Positions 44,308 through 53,626 of a stretch of 64,000 bases of DNA are shown here, piece after piece. Where the stretch lies: positions 3,099,001 to 3,163,000 of the forward strand of contig NZ_CP014616.1 of the NCBI RefSeq assembly GCF_001590685.1, given 5' to 3'. Numbering within the stretch: position 1 is the stretch's first letter; the number at the start of each line of letters is the position of its first letter. Position numbers and translations under genes: made by a program. The notes beneath the pieces were generated by a model. It saw only the letters and a list, made by a program, of their open reading frames with translations, ran no database searches and was not told the origin of the DNA. The stretch is from Sporosarcina psychrophila. Lineage in GTDB: Bacteria; Bacillota; Bacilli; Bacillales_A; Planococcaceae.

Positions 44308-45660
44308 TTAAACAAATAAGCTTAGAAGTAAAACGAAACCGAGACCACTCACTGAAATAACAGTTTCTAGCACAGTCCAAGTTGCGAATGTTTCTTTCAT
44401 CGTTAAGCCAAAGGACTCTTTAACAATCCAGAAACCAGTATCGTTAACGTGTGAAGCAATGATACTACCTGCACCTGTTGCTAATACCATTAATTCTAAA
44501 TTGACATCTGTACCTGCCATCATTGGAATGACGAGTCCAGCTGTCGTTAATGCTGCAACCGTTGCCGATCCCTGTGCTACTCTTATAACAGCAGCAATCA
44601 GCCAAGCTAAAATTAACGGTGATATTGCACTACCTTCAAAAAGGACAGCGACATAATCGCCAACTCCACCATTGATCAATACTTGCTTAAGTGCGCCACC
44701 TGCACCAAGAATTAGTAACATCATACCAATAGCTCTGACTGCGTTTTCTGCTGATTCCATAAGCTGTTTCATTGGAATTTTCCGTGCGATACCCATTGTA
44801 TAGATTGCCAGTAATACAGACAGCAACATAACAGTTGTTGGAGATCCAATCATTGTAACTAGGTCAAAAAACACGTTTTCCGTATCATTTGCGTCTCTAG
44901 ACAATTTGACGATTGTTGAGAAAGCCATTAAAATAACCGGGAATAATGCCGTGAAAGCACTGATACCAAATCCTGGTGTATCTTCTAGTTTAAATTGTTT
45001 TGTTTCCCCTATCGAAGCAATACTACCGCTTGTACTATCTTTATCAAAAGCTTTTGGTACAAATTTTTTCGCGAACTTTGTGAATATAGGACCCGCGATA
45101 ATGACGATTGGAATTGCGATTAGGAAACCGTAAAGCAATACCAATCCTACGTTTGCGCCGAATTCATTGGCAATAACTGTAGGACCTGGATGTGGCGGTA
45201 AAAATGCATGTGTAGCTGATAACGCGGCCGACATTGGAAGTCCTAAGTATAAAAACGGTACTTTTATTTGCTTAGAAATTTGATAAACGATTGGAATTAA
45301 TAATACTAGACCTACTTCAAAGAACAATGCAATCCCTAGTATAAATGAGGCCACTACAACAGCCCATTGGATATACTTCAATCCGAATTTTTCAATCAAC
45401 GTCATTGCAATACGTTGAGCACCACCAGAATCGGCGATTAGCTTACCAAGAATCGCTCCTAACCCAAAGACTAATGCGATACTACCTAACGTTCCCCCCA
45501 TGCCAGTTTCAATTGATTTAACAATCTCATTTATTGGCATACCTAAAGCTAAAGCGATTAAGAATGAAACAACCACTAATGAAATAAATGTATTTATATT
45601 AAATTTCATGATTAATATGAGTAAAACAATAATCCCTAAAGCGACAATTACTAATGGCAT
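44308..45660 (-). CDS. gntP: GntP-family sugar-acid permease
   Basis: A 450-aa proton-coupled permease with about twelve to fourteen hydrophobic segments. Family motifs include GMGGTLGSIALVFGLGAILG near residue 60, PMSAALSATHAFLPPHPGPT around 142-161 and a C-terminal GASIIASHVND-like segment (GAGSIIASHVND). GntP proteins carry gluconate or related acids; E. coli GntP itself imports fructuronate. Being last in an operon that degrades fructuronate/mannonate, it likely imports one of them. GGGGGAG precedes the ATG. Confidence 0.9.
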   Translation of the reverse strand: MPLVIVALGIIVLLILIMKFNINTFISLVVVSFLIALALGMPINEIVKSIETGMGGTLGSIALVFGLGAILGKLIADSGGAQRIAMTLIEKFGLKYIQWAVVVASFILGIALFFEVGLVLLIPIVYQISKQIKVPFLYLGLPMSAALSATHAFLPPHPGPTVIANEFGANVGLVLLYGFLIAIPIVIIAGPIFTKFAKKFVPKAFDKDSTSGSIASIGETKQFKLEDTPGFGISAFTALFPVILMAFSTIVKLSRDANDTENVFFDLVTMIGSPTTVMLLSVLLAIYTMGIARKIPMKQLMESAENAVRAIGMMLLILGAGGALKQVLINGGVGDYVAVLFEGSAISPLILAWLIAAVIRVAQGSATVAALTTAGLVIPMMAGTDVNLELMVLATGAGSIIASHVNDTGFWIVKESFGLTMKETFATWTVLETVISVSGLGFVLLLSLFV

Positions 45661-45835
45661 AACTTTCTCCCCCTGTTAACTACAGTGTTGGTATAGTTTT
45701 AAAAGATGTTCGCTACTATTCTAGAGTTCATCTCTATTTCTTTGATATACAGCAATTGATGCTACCAATTGTGATTTTATGTACTAACCTGTTTTATCAT
45801 AACTAGCAACGGTAATCATCCTTCGGCAGACTGCA

Positions 45836-46852
45836 TCAACAAGATCCTCTTGCAATTAACGTTGGTTGTAAACGATATACCTCAGGTTCCCCGTGTTCTT
45901 TTTCATTCATTTGCTTCATGAGTAATTTAACAGCTAGATTAGCCATTTCAATCATCGGCTGTGAAATGGTCGTAATTGAGGGTGTATAAAAACTAGCAAA
46001 TGGTACGTCATCAATACCGATAACAGCTACATCTGCCGGGATTATTAAATTATGATTTTTTATATACTTCAGTACTTCCATGAGCACGAAATCATTCCCC
46101 GCCAATATGGCCTCTGGTGGAGCAACAAGCTCGAACAATTCATCAAGAGCCGATGATATGGCATCCGAGTCAGCTGTCTTCACATAGTCTGCGTTTACAT
46201 TCAACTGATGACTCACTAACGCTCTTTTATATCCTTGAATACGTTCAATTCGCGGACTTATATTTCTAATGATCGACGTAGTAACAATGGCAATCTTGCT
46301 GTAACCGCTTTCAGCGAAATGGTTAACAGCCAATTCTGCCGCTTTATCGTTATCGAGTAGAACAGTTTCAATCCCGAGATCCGCGATTGTCCTGTCCATA
46401 AAAACAAGTGGAAAACCAGATTTTTTCATTCTTTTGTATAAGTCGATATTCCCACCTGTTGGAAATATGATAATCCCATCCACTTGTTTCGCCATGAGCA
46501 TTTCGATATATTCCTTTTCTTTTTCCGGTTCATCATCCGCATTACAGACAATTATATGAAAACCATGTTCATAAAACTTGTTTTCAATCGCCCGGATAAT
46601 ATGAGTAGAGAACGAATGAAGTATATTTGCGACAATGACACCGACGGTAAAAGTAGACTTCTGCGTTAAACTGCGCGCTACTATGTTTGGACGATAATCC
46701 AATTCTTCGACTGCCAATTCAATTCGTTCTCGTGTAAGCTCACTCATATACTCATATCGTTTATTTAAAAATTGAGAAACTGTACTTTTAGATACCCCTG
46801 CTAATTTTGCTACATCCGCGATTGTTATGTTCTTCAAATGATCCAACTCCAT
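45836..46852 (-). CDS. kdgR: LacI-family regulator (KdgR-like)
   Basis: A 338-aa regulator: HTH ITIADVAKLAGVSKSTVSQF and hinge helix NIVARSLTQ, then a periplasmic-binding-type sugar domain (TVGVIVANILHSFSTHIIRA, DGIIIFPTGG, DVAVIGIDDVPFASFYTPSI). It sits between uxuB and gntP in the operon. The LacI family includes KdgR of Bacillus, which represses the kdg genes until 2-keto-3-deoxygluconate or its phosphate is present; assignment here rests on context. The perfect palindrome at 51478 is the probable binding site. It lies 17 bases after uxuB. Confidence 0.85.
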   Translation of the reverse strand: MELDHLKNITIADVAKLAGVSKSTVSQFLNKRYEYMSELTRERIELAVEELDYRPNIVARSLTQKSTFTVGVIVANILHSFSTHIIRAIENKFYEHGFHIIVCNADDEPEKEKEYIEMLMAKQVDGIIIFPTGGNIDLYKRMKKSGFPLVFMDRTIADLGIETVLLDNDKAAELAVNHFAESGYSKIAIVTTSIIRNISPRIERIQGYKRALVSHQLNVNADYVKTADSDAISSALDELFELVAPPEAILAGNDFVLMEVLKYIKNHNLIIPADVAVIGIDDVPFASFYTPSITTISQPMIEMANLAVKLLMKQMNEKEHGEPEVYRLQPTLIARGSC

Positions 46853-46869
46853 TATCTAACTTTACACCA

Positions 46870-47706
46870 TTATACACCGGAGTAAGCCATGAAGCCTCCA
46901 TCTACTTGAATTGTTGTTCCTGTAACAAAACCAGAACACGATTCATCAACAAGAAACAGCATTGCACCAAGTAAATCTTCAGGTTTACCAAATCGTTTCA
47001 TCGGTGTGGCTGCAATAATTTTAGTTGACCGTGCAGTATGGCTACCGTCTTCATTGAGCAGCAGACCACGATTTTGAGTTGTTAGGAAAAAACCAGGAGC
47101 AATCGCATTTACTCTCATCCCTGTTTCCGCGAAGTGAACAGCTAGCCACATCGTAAAATTATTGATAGATGCTTTTGCTGCACTGTACGCTGGTACTTTC
47201 GTCAATGGCGTATATGAACTCATTGATGAGAGATTCAATATAGAAGGTGTTTCTGATTTTAATAGTTCTTTTCCGAATACTTGTGTTGCCAAAAAAGTAC
47301 CGGTAAAGTTTGTAGAAAACACTTCAGAAAAACCGTTTTCATCCAAATCGAAAAAAGTTTTACCCTCTTCTTGTTCATCATAGATCTCCGGATCGGTTAT
47401 CGCATCAGCATGATTGCCACCTGCTCCGTTAATGAGCAAATCTACTTGGCCGAATTGTTTAACGGTTTCAACCCGTGCACGCTCCAATGATGCTCTATCC
47501 AGCACATCCGCCGCTAATGCAATGGCTGTACCTCCAGCTTCTTTAATGCTGTCAACGATTTTCTGACCTTTTTCAGCGTCGCGGTTTAGAATTACCACTT
47601 TAACACCTTGGCGCGCTAATTCACGCGCCATTTCTGAACATAAAACACCACTGCCACCTGTTATGACGGCTACCCGTCCATTTAGGTTGTTATGAATTGG
47701 AATCAT
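46870..47706 (-). CDS. uxuB: D-mannonate oxidoreductase, SDR type (fructuronate reductase)
   Basis: A 278-aa classical short-chain dehydrogenase: TGGSGVLCSEMA nucleotide loop near residue 16, NGAGG at about 92, catalytic Ser/Tyr/Lys in LNLSSMSS, PAYSAAKASI, and GxF after NAIAPGFF. The SDR-type mannonate oxidoreductase (YjmF-like) converts fructuronate to mannonate with NADH. Its start overlaps the uxuA stop by four bases (ATGA), a strong sign of co-function. Confidence 0.88.
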   Translation of the reverse strand: MIPIHNNLNGRVAVITGGSGVLCSEMARELARQGVKVVILNRDAEKGQKIVDSIKEAGGTAIALAADVLDRASLERARVETVKQFGQVDLLINGAGGNHADAITDPEIYDEQEEGKTFFDLDENGFSEVFSTNFTGTFLATQVFGKELLKSETPSILNLSSMSSYTPLTKVPAYSAAKASINNFTMWLAVHFAETGMRVNAIAPGFFLTTQNRGLLLNEDGSHTARSTKIIAATPMKRFGKPEDLLGAMLFLVDESCSGFVTGTTIQVDGGFMAYSGV

Positions 47707-48779
47707 GATTCACCATTCGCTTTTTTCGTTTCATATGCGTCCCATAATCCTAATAAATACATGATGCCTAAAGCACGGTCATACAATCCGTAACCTGGTC
47801 GGCAAACTTCTCCCCAGATATGGCGACCATGGTCAGGTCTGACGTATCCATCGTAGTTCTGCCTATTTAGTTCTTCGACGACACCTTTTACGTCAATTGA
47901 GCCATCTTGCGTATAATGAGATGTTTCTACGAAATCACCGTTATCATAAATTTTCACATTACGGATATGCGAGAATGGAGCACGTGAAGCGTATTTCTTC
48001 GCGACTTGAACCATATCATTCTCCGGATTTGCGCCCATTGAGCCCGTACACATTGTAAATGCATTTGACTCGGAGTCAGAAATAGCAATCAGTCTTTCGT
48101 AACTTTCTGGACCTGTCATAATGCGTGGCAGACCGAAAATCGACCAAGGTGGATCATCCGGGTGAATCGCCATTTTTATGCCGCAAGCTTCTGCAACAGG
48201 TAAGATCTCTTTTAAGAAAATCTCAAGATTTGCCCAAAGTTGCTCTTCGTCCACTTGTTTGTATGCTTCGAAAAGATCTGTAATCTTATCCAATTTCTCC
48301 GGTTCCCAACCTGGAAGCGTCAGATCTGAAGCTTCACTTACTGTCCGGATTAACTCTTTTGGATCAAGGCCATCTACTTTTGCCTTTTCATAAAATAACG
48401 CTGTAGATCCGTCTTCTAGCGGATGGAACATTTCCGTACGTGTCCAGTCAAATATTGGCATGAAGTTGTAACAGATAACTTTAACGCCGAACTCTGAAAG
48501 ATTACGGATTGTCTCTTTATAATTTTCAATGTATTTAGCACGATCTTCATTGCCAATTTTGATAGCTTCATGAACGTTTACACTTTCAACAACATCCGCA
48601 TGGAAACCGAATGATTTAATGTAATCGACTTCTTCTTTAATGGCTTCTTTTTTCCAAACTTCTCCGGCAGGCACTTGGTGCAATGCCCATACAATACCTT
48701 TTGTGCCAGGAATCTGCCTTATGTGGTCGAGTGTGACAGTGTCATTGTCTCTTCCATACCAACGAAATGTAATATTCAT
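47703..48779 (-). CDS. uxuA: Mannonate dehydratase
   Basis: A 358-aa enzyme of the UxuA family, which removes water from D-mannonate to give 2-keto-3-deoxygluconate in a metal-dependent TIM-barrel. Recognised segments: MNITFRWYGRDNDTVTLDHI, YNFMPIFDWTRT, MAIHPDDPPWSIFGLPRIM with metal ligands, CTGSMGANPENDM, HIRNVK and VRPDHGRHIWGE. The length equals that of Bacillus UxuA. AAAGGAGTGG lies before the ATG. Third of seven genes read leftward. Confidence 0.93.
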   Translation of the reverse strand: MNITFRWYGRDNDTVTLDHIRQIPGTKGIVWALHQVPAGEVWKKEAIKEEVDYIKSFGFHADVVESVNVHEAIKIGNEDRAKYIENYKETIRNLSEFGVKVICYNFMPIFDWTRTEMFHPLEDGSTALFYEKAKVDGLDPKELIRTVSEASDLTLPGWEPEKLDKITDLFEAYKQVDEEQLWANLEIFLKEILPVAEACGIKMAIHPDDPPWSIFGLPRIMTGPESYERLIAISDSESNAFTMCTGSMGANPENDMVQVAKKYASRAPFSHIRNVKIYDNGDFVETSHYTQDGSIDVKGVVEELNRQNYDGYVRPDHGRHIWGEVCRPGYGLYDRALGIMYLLGLWDAYETKKANGES

Positions 48780-48792
48780 TATGCCACTCCTT

Positions 48793-49413
48793 TTATTGTG
48801 AAATTTTGTTTATATATTGTTTACTCAGTTCCACTACTGCTTCGTACCCACCCGTTTTGTATGCTTTATTTAAATCACTACCGATTCCAACAGCAACTGC
48901 ACCCGCAGCAAGCCACTCATTTATATTGTCCAGATTGATACCACCTGTTGGCATAATCTTCACTTGCGGTAATGGCCCGTTCACTGACTTAATGAATGAC
49001 GGCTTAAAGTCGTTTGCAGGGAACAGTTTCAATACGTCACAACCTGATTCAAGCGCTTCCACCATTTCACGAATCGTCATACAACCCGGGAAATACGGAA
49101 TGCCGTAACGGTTGCAAATACGTGCAACGTCTTTATTGAAATGAGGACTTACGACGAACTTCGCACCAGCCAAAATGGCATGACGTGCGGTTTCGGGGTC
49201 TAAAACTGTTCCTGCCCCTAAAAGGATGTCCTCATATTGCAACTCTTCGAACACTTTTTGAACGTTTGGCGTCGTATACGTCAATTCGATTGCTCGAATA
49301 CCACCTTCAGCAGCTGCTTTTGACAACTGGATGGCTTCCTCTGCATCACTTCCGCGAATGACCGCGACAACTTTAGATTCCGCTATTTGTGCATGAGTTT
49401 CAAACTTTGACAT
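48793..49413 (-). CDS. kdgA: 2-keto-3-deoxy-6-phosphogluconate (KDPG/KHG) aldolase
   Basis: A 206-aa class I aldolase. It shows VVAVIRGSDAEEA (catalytic Glu region is altered), IRAIELTYTTP, LGAGTVLDPETA, AKFVVSPHFNKDVARICNRY, and the Schiff-base Lys in DVLKLFPAND, then MPTGGINLDNINEWLAAGA. It cleaves KDPG to pyruvate and glyceraldehyde-3-phosphate, the last pathway step. AAGGGAGG is upstream of the ATG. It is between uxuA and the dehydrogenase gene. Confidence 0.92.
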   Translation of the reverse strand: MSKFETHAQIAESKVVAVIRGSDAEEAIQLSKAAAEGGIRAIELTYTTPNVQKVFEELQYEDILLGAGTVLDPETARHAILAGAKFVVSPHFNKDVARICNRYGIPYFPGCMTIREMVEALESGCDVLKLFPANDFKPSFIKSVNGPLPQVKIMPTGGINLDNINEWLAAGAVAVGIGSDLNKAYKTGGYEAVVELSKQYINKISQ

Positions 49414-49428
49414 GATTGTTAGCCTCCC

Positions 49429-50448
49429 TTAGTCGAATACAATAACAGCTTTGCGAACTTTATCTGGATTATTCTCCACAAATGTAAATGCTTCTTGCAC
49501 ATCAGCAAGTGCAAATGTATGTGTGATTAATCCATCGTGGCGAAGTTTCCCTGTGTTTAACAATTCAACAACTCTTGGCATTTGGTTCGTTTGCAATCTT
49601 GAGCCAACAATGGTTATTTCTTTTTTTGTTATTAATAACTGTGGAATTTGAGCCGGTCTTTCATCGAAACCAAGGACAACAACCGTTCCAGCTGGCGAAA
49701 CTACGTCAATCCCCAGTTCGAATGTCATCGGCAGACACACTGCATCAATGACGACGTTTGCGCCTTCGCCTTGCGTCCACTCTTTCACGCGCTCTTTCAC
49801 ATCTTCCGACCCAACTTGAACTGTCCTATCCGCTCCATTTTCCCTTGCGAATGCCAAACGTTCTTCGCTTAAATCGGTCATCATAACAGATGCACCTTGT
49901 AGTTTGGCGAATTTCAAGATACAAATTCCGATCGGTCCTGCTCCTTGGATAAGAACCGTATCACCTTTCCCAACTTGACCTCTCCATGTCGCTTGAGCGC
50001 CGATTGTGTAAGGCTCCGCCATAACAGCTTCGTTCCAATCAAGCGTTGAATCGACTGCGTGGAGTTGCTTTTCAGGAAGAACGAAATACTCTCTCATCCC
50101 ACCGTCTTCATGCACGCCAAACACCGATAGTTGTTCACAGACATTCGGACGTCCTTTGCGGCATGCGTAACATTCGCCGCAGTAACTAATCGGTTCTACG
50201 ACGACATGGTCTCCGACTTTAAGCGTTGTGACATCCACTCCCGTTTCCACCACTTCGCCCGTTACTTCATGCCCGACCACGCGCGGCAATGTCGCAAGCG
50301 GATTTGTTCCGTGGTAGATATGCATATCCGATCCACAAATCCCTACGCGCTTCGTTTTCACCAGTACATCCGTAGTAGAAACTAGTTTAGGTTGTTCGAC
50401 TTCATTGATGACAAGGTCATACGCTTTCCTGACTTGAACAGCTTTCAT
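49429..50448 (-). CDS. Zinc-dependent medium-chain alcohol dehydrogenase (YjmD-like)
   Basis: A 339-aa MDR enzyme: catalytic zinc ligands in [12 protein letters not shown] and GHEVTGEV, structural-zinc cysteines in [17 protein letters not shown], and a Rossmann GAGPIG motif. Members of this group oxidise sugar alcohols or sugar acids; in Bacillus subtilis YjmD is in the hexuronate operon. It probably feeds another sugar acid (such as L-galactonate or idonate) into this pathway. The ATG at 50448 follows AGGTGAGG by eight bases; a GTG three codons earlier would touch that site. Confidence 0.88.
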   Translation of the reverse strand: MKAVQVRKAYDLVINEVEQPKLVSTTDVLVKTKRVGICGSDMHIYHGTNPLATLPRVVGHEVTGEVVETGVDVTTLKVGDHVVVEPISYCGECYACRKGRPNVCEQLSVFGVHEDGGMREYFVLPEKQLHAVDSTLDWNEAVMAEPYTIGAQATWRGQVGKGDTVLIQGAGPIGICILKFAKLQGASVMMTDLSEERLAFARENGADRTVQVGSEDVKERVKEWTQGEGANVVIDAVCLPMTFELGIDVVSPAGTVVVLGFDERPAQIPQLLITKKEITIVGSRLQTNQMPRVVELLNTGKLRHDGLITHTFALADVQEAFTFVENNPDKVRKAVIVFD

Positions 50449-50458
50449 CTTGTCCACC

Positions 50459-51415
50459 TCACCTTTCGATACCTTTTTCTTGTCGGATGAAGGGTAATAC
50501 TTCTTCTAAGTAAGGAAGTCCTTCATTGTCCCCGGATACAGTTGTAACAAGAGCTCCGACGCCATTTGCCAATTCAAGTCTTTCTTGCGGAGAAAACCCA
50601 TTCAAATATGCGTAGATATAACCTGCATCGTATCCATCACCTGCACCAACTGTGTCCACAGGATTGACTTTAAATGCTTCTTTTTCATACCAAGTACCAT
50701 CCGTGAGAACTCTTGAACCGTTTGCACCATCTTTTATCACGAACTGATTTATTTGGAAACGCTTTGCACAGTCAATTAGTGCTTCATCTGAAGAATCTTC
50801 AAGAATTAGTTCGATTTCATCGAGTCCTGTCAAGAGAATATCTACATACGGGAATATTTGCATAAACGTCGCTCTTGCTTCTTCAATCGTCCACATTTTC
50901 AACCGTAGATTCGGATCAAATGAGACTGGAATTCGTGCTTCTTTTGCAATTTCAAGAACTTGTTTCACGATTTCAATATTTTTTGGATTTATCGATAAAA
51001 ACACGCCGGTGAGATGAATCACATCAACTCCTTCAAACATGTCTTTCGTAATATCTTTTGGCTCCATTGTAAGCATAGGAGACTGATGACGATAATAAAA
51101 CGTCTTGCCCGAACCGTCTTCTTGAATTTCTTTAAAGTTTAGCGAGGTAGGATACCCATCCATGAGTTCGACATTCGTCACATCGATGCCTTCACCACGC
51201 GCGAAATTGTAAATGACCCGTCCAAACTCGTCATTTCCTAAACGGCTCACCCATTTTGACTTAAGACCAAGACGAGAGCATCCAATTGCAAAATTCAATT
51301 CTGCCCCGCCCACTTTACGAGAAAAATTTGTTACAAATCGTAAAGGACCAGTATCTGCCGGATTCATCGTAATAAGACCATCACCAAGTGTTAGAATACT
51401 AAAATTTAAAGACAC
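50459..51415 (-). CDS. kdgK: 2-keto-3-deoxygluconate kinase (PfkB family)
   Basis: A 318-aa kinase that phosphorylates 2-keto-3-deoxygluconate. N-terminal signature [19 protein letters not shown]/anion-hole motif [13 protein letters not shown] near residue 257 with the catalytic Asp (GAGD). The sequence has Gly-Tyr where most relatives have Ala-Phe, which should not affect the catalytic Asp. First gene of the operon, with AAAGGAGGA before the ATG and an operator-like palindrome 60 bases upstream. Confidence 0.9.
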   Translation of the reverse strand: MSLNFSILTLGDGLITMNPADTGPLRFVTNFSRKVGGAELNFAIGCSRLGLKSKWVSRLGNDEFGRVIYNFARGEGIDVTNVELMDGYPTSLNFKEIQEDGSGKTFYYRHQSPMLTMEPKDITKDMFEGVDVIHLTGVFLSINPKNIEIVKQVLEIAKEARIPVSFDPNLRLKMWTIEEARATFMQIFPYVDILLTGLDEIELILEDSSDEALIDCAKRFQINQFVIKDGANGSRVLTDGTWYEKEAFKVNPVDTVGAGDGYDAGYIYAYLNGFSPQERLELANGVGALVTTVSGDNEGLPYLEEVLPFIRQEKGIER

Positions 51416-51477
51416 ATAATTCCTCCTTTATGCCAATTCGAGCTGCTATTAGTTCTATAATTAATTCAATAAAACGG

Positions 51478-51499
51478 TTTACTAAATCGGTTTAGTAAA
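51478..51499. promoter_or_regulatory. 22-bp perfect palindrome, probable KdgR operator
   Basis: TTTACTAAA-TCGG-TTTAGTAAA. It lies just downstream of the -10 of the kdgK promoter, where a repressor would block transcription. It resembles LacI-family sites in having a central CG. Confidence 0.75.
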
Positions 51500-51528
51500 T
51501 TATACAATGAAAAGGCTTACATAATCAA
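51499..51528 (-). promoter_or_regulatory. Sigma-A promoter of the fructuronate operon
   Basis: On the minus strand TTGATT, 18 bases, TATAAT, about 85 bases before the kdgK start. Confidence 0.6.
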
Positions 51529-51673
51529 GCATTAGTTTATGAAATCTAAAAACTCTCTTTCTTAAGCTTAATTTTCAAGTGGTTTTTAGAGAATGCTATC
51601 TACAGATTCGTTCAGTTTATAAGGTATTCATTTATTCAACATATAGTTGTGAAAAAGTTTTCTGTGTAAAGTG

Positions 51674-51698
51674 GTTTATCTTAATTTAAGCTGGGTAT
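51674..51698 (+). promoter_or_regulatory. Sigma-B-type promoter, RNA copy 2
   Basis: GTTTAT, 13 bases, GGGTAT. The first six spacer bases (CTTAAT) equal those of copy 1 and the rest differ, yet both boxes are kept. Confidence 0.7.
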
Positions 51699-51704
51699 AG
51701 TTAG

Positions 51705-52133
51705 ATTACAAGGCGGAACTACCGGAAGATGAACCTTAGTAGACGAGTAACCTACAGGCGAATCGGACGATGAATTGCACAGCCTTGGCGGAAAATTTGC
51801 TTTGCTGGCGATAGGTACACTTTTCAAGAACCGAGTGATTAGGTTCCAATCTCTATGTGTTTACTAAGCAGTAAGCGTTACGTTTTTTGTGGAAGTGCAA
51901 CTTGAAGACTGACTTCAAAAAGCAGATCGCGTACCAACCATCTTGCGACTGCATCGCCGAACTGGCTAATTGAGTCAGCCCTATCAAACTGCACTGACGA
52001 GAGTTACATGATTATTCGTCAGAAAGAACAGTTTGTATGATTGAAAAAACTATCAAATTTTCCGAGTGCACCCCCTTTATTGGGGAATGGAAAAAAAGCA
52101 TGGTCCTCTTAGTTTGAGGGCCATGCTTTTTTG
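51705..52133 (+). ncRNA. Putative sigma-B-dependent structured RNA, copy 2
   Basis: Same length, promoter, order of blocks and terminator as copy 1. Differences are scattered single bases, and the helix CTGACGA/TCGTCAG and the CCCC/GGGG helix are conserved. A helix TTGAAG/CTTCAA (around 51911-51928) is better formed here than in copy 1. It lies between kdgK and the gltP-like gene, on the strand opposite to both. Small reading frames such as MNLSRRVTYRRIGR have no ribosome site and end at different places in the two copies. Confidence 0.65.
52091..52133 (+). terminator. Terminator of RNA copy 2
   Basis: AAAAAAGCATGGTCCTC pairs with GAGGGCCATGCTTTTTT (one G-T pair). It also backs on to the end of the gltP-like gene. 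Confidence 0.9.
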
Positions 52134-52163
52134 TGTACTATAGTGTTTGGTATTGACGATTTC

Positions 52164-53444
52164 TTATTGGCTTACGCTAGGTTTACCAATTGTCGCCATG
52201 TATTCTTTCTCCATACCGCCATCAAATCGACCTTCCCACTTGGACATTACAACGACTGCCAATGAGTTACCGATTACATTGACAACTGTTCTTGCCATAT
52301 CTAGAATTCTGTCAATCCCAGCAATGAAGGCAAGTCCTTCAAGCGGAATTCCCACAGTTCCAAGCGTCGCGAGTAGTACAACGAAGGAAACGCCAGGTAC
52401 ACCCGCAATCCCTTTAGAAGTAACCATTAACACGACCATCAACGTAATTTGTTGCATAATACTTAATTCAATTCCATACATTTGTGCAATGAAGATCGCT
52501 GCAAGTGCTTGATAAAGTGTAGAGCCATCCAAGTTAAAGGAATAGCCTGTTGGGATGACAAAGGAAACAATGTCTTTCGGACATCCGAATTTCTCCATTT
52601 TCTCCATCACTTTTGGTAATACCGTTTCCGAACTTGATGTGGAATAAGCCAACAATAGCTCATCTTTCAAGACTTTGATAAGGTGGAAAACGCTTGTCCC
52701 GCACATTTTAGCAATAGCTCCTAGTACCACTATTACAAAGAACGCCATAACTGCGTACACCAGAACGAGTAATTTCCCGAGCGGAATTAAGGATTCTAGT
52801 CCAAATTTTGAAACCGTTACACCGATTAATGCAAACACACCAAATGGGGCAAATTTCATAATAAGATTCGTTACCCAGAACATCGCATCTGCGGTTCCCT
52901 GGAAGAAGGCAAGTATTGGCTCCCCTCTCTTACCAATTGCCGCAACACCTAAACCAAATAGGACAGAGAAGAAAATAATTGCGAGCATGTCACCCTCAGC
53001 CATCGACTGGATAATATTGCTCGGAACAATGTTCACGATAATATCCATAATGCCATTATTCGATACTTCTTCAGTTGTTTGTACGTATTGTGAAATATCC
53101 CCTTTTTCCATTGTAGAGATATCCAAACCGACACCTGGTTTAAATAGATTTGCTGCTAACAAACCAACAATAATCGCAACTGTTGTAACAATTTCAAAGT
53201 AAAGGAGTGTTTTACCACCGAGTTTACCTAATTTTTTCAAATCCCCTGTACCCGCAACCCCAACGATTAAAGTTGAAATAATAATGGGAACAACAATCAT
53301 TTTAATCATCCGGATAAACATGTCCCCTATGGGTTGCAGATACTTTTCAACTGCAGGGTTGCCAAAGAAAACTGCTCCGACTGTAATTCCTAATATTAAA
53401 CCTAGTAAAATTTGATACGCCAATGTAAATTTAAATTTTTTCAT
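52164..53444 (-). CDS. Dicarboxylate/amino acid:cation symporter (GltP/DctA family)
   Basis: A 426-aa DAACS transporter: MKKFKFTLAYQILLGLILGI start, helical hairpin 1 with the serine-rich motif YSTSSSETVLPKVMEKM, the NLDG motif of TM7 (IPTGYSFNLDGSTLYQALAA), hairpin 2 with TSKGIAGVPGVSFVVLLATL, and D-x4-D in the last helix (IAGIDRILDMARTVVNVIGN). These residues bind cations and acidic substrate. The ATG at 53444 has GAGGTGGG. With GlnK/GlnL alongside, glutamate is the likely substrate; C4-dicarboxylates remain possible. Confidence 0.9.
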   Translation of the reverse strand: MKKFKFTLAYQILLGLILGITVGAVFFGNPAVEKYLQPIGDMFIRMIKMIVVPIIISTLIVGVAGTGDLKKLGKLGGKTLLYFEIVTTVAIIVGLLAANLFKPGVGLDISTMEKGDISQYVQTTEEVSNNGIMDIIVNIVPSNIIQSMAEGDMLAIIFFSVLFGLGVAAIGKRGEPILAFFQGTADAMFWVTNLIMKFAPFGVFALIGVTVSKFGLESLIPLGKLLVLVYAVMAFFVIVVLGAIAKMCGTSVFHLIKVLKDELLLAYSTSSSETVLPKVMEKMEKFGCPKDIVSFVIPTGYSFNLDGSTLYQALAAIFIAQMYGIELSIMQQITLMVVLMVTSKGIAGVPGVSFVVLLATLGTVGIPLEGLAFIAGIDRILDMARTVVNVIGNSLAVVVMSKWEGRFDGGMEKEYMATIGKPSVSQ

Positions 53445-53519
53445 GTACCCACCTCTTTTCAAAATATGAAAACGCTTACGAATTCGTTTTTTAGAACTTG
53501 TAAGCAATTATATGTGGGC

Positions 53520-53545
53520 ATTATAAAATCCGACAAAATCCGACA
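53520..53545 (-). promoter_or_regulatory. Promoter with GlnL-type direct repeats
   Basis: On the minus strand the sequence runs TGTCGGATTTTGTCGGATTT then TATAAT. It contains TTTTGT-N4-TTTTAT, close to the TTTTGT-N4-TTTTGT repeat I recall for B. subtilis GlnL, ending in a TATAAT -10 with no good -35, which suits activator dependence. Confidence 0.55.
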
Positions 53546-53626
53546 TTTTGTTTTAATAGATTAGTTAAAACCTTCTTCGTAATGTAATAACTACAGTATT
53601 CTTCCTAATGAACTTAGTTTTGTACG

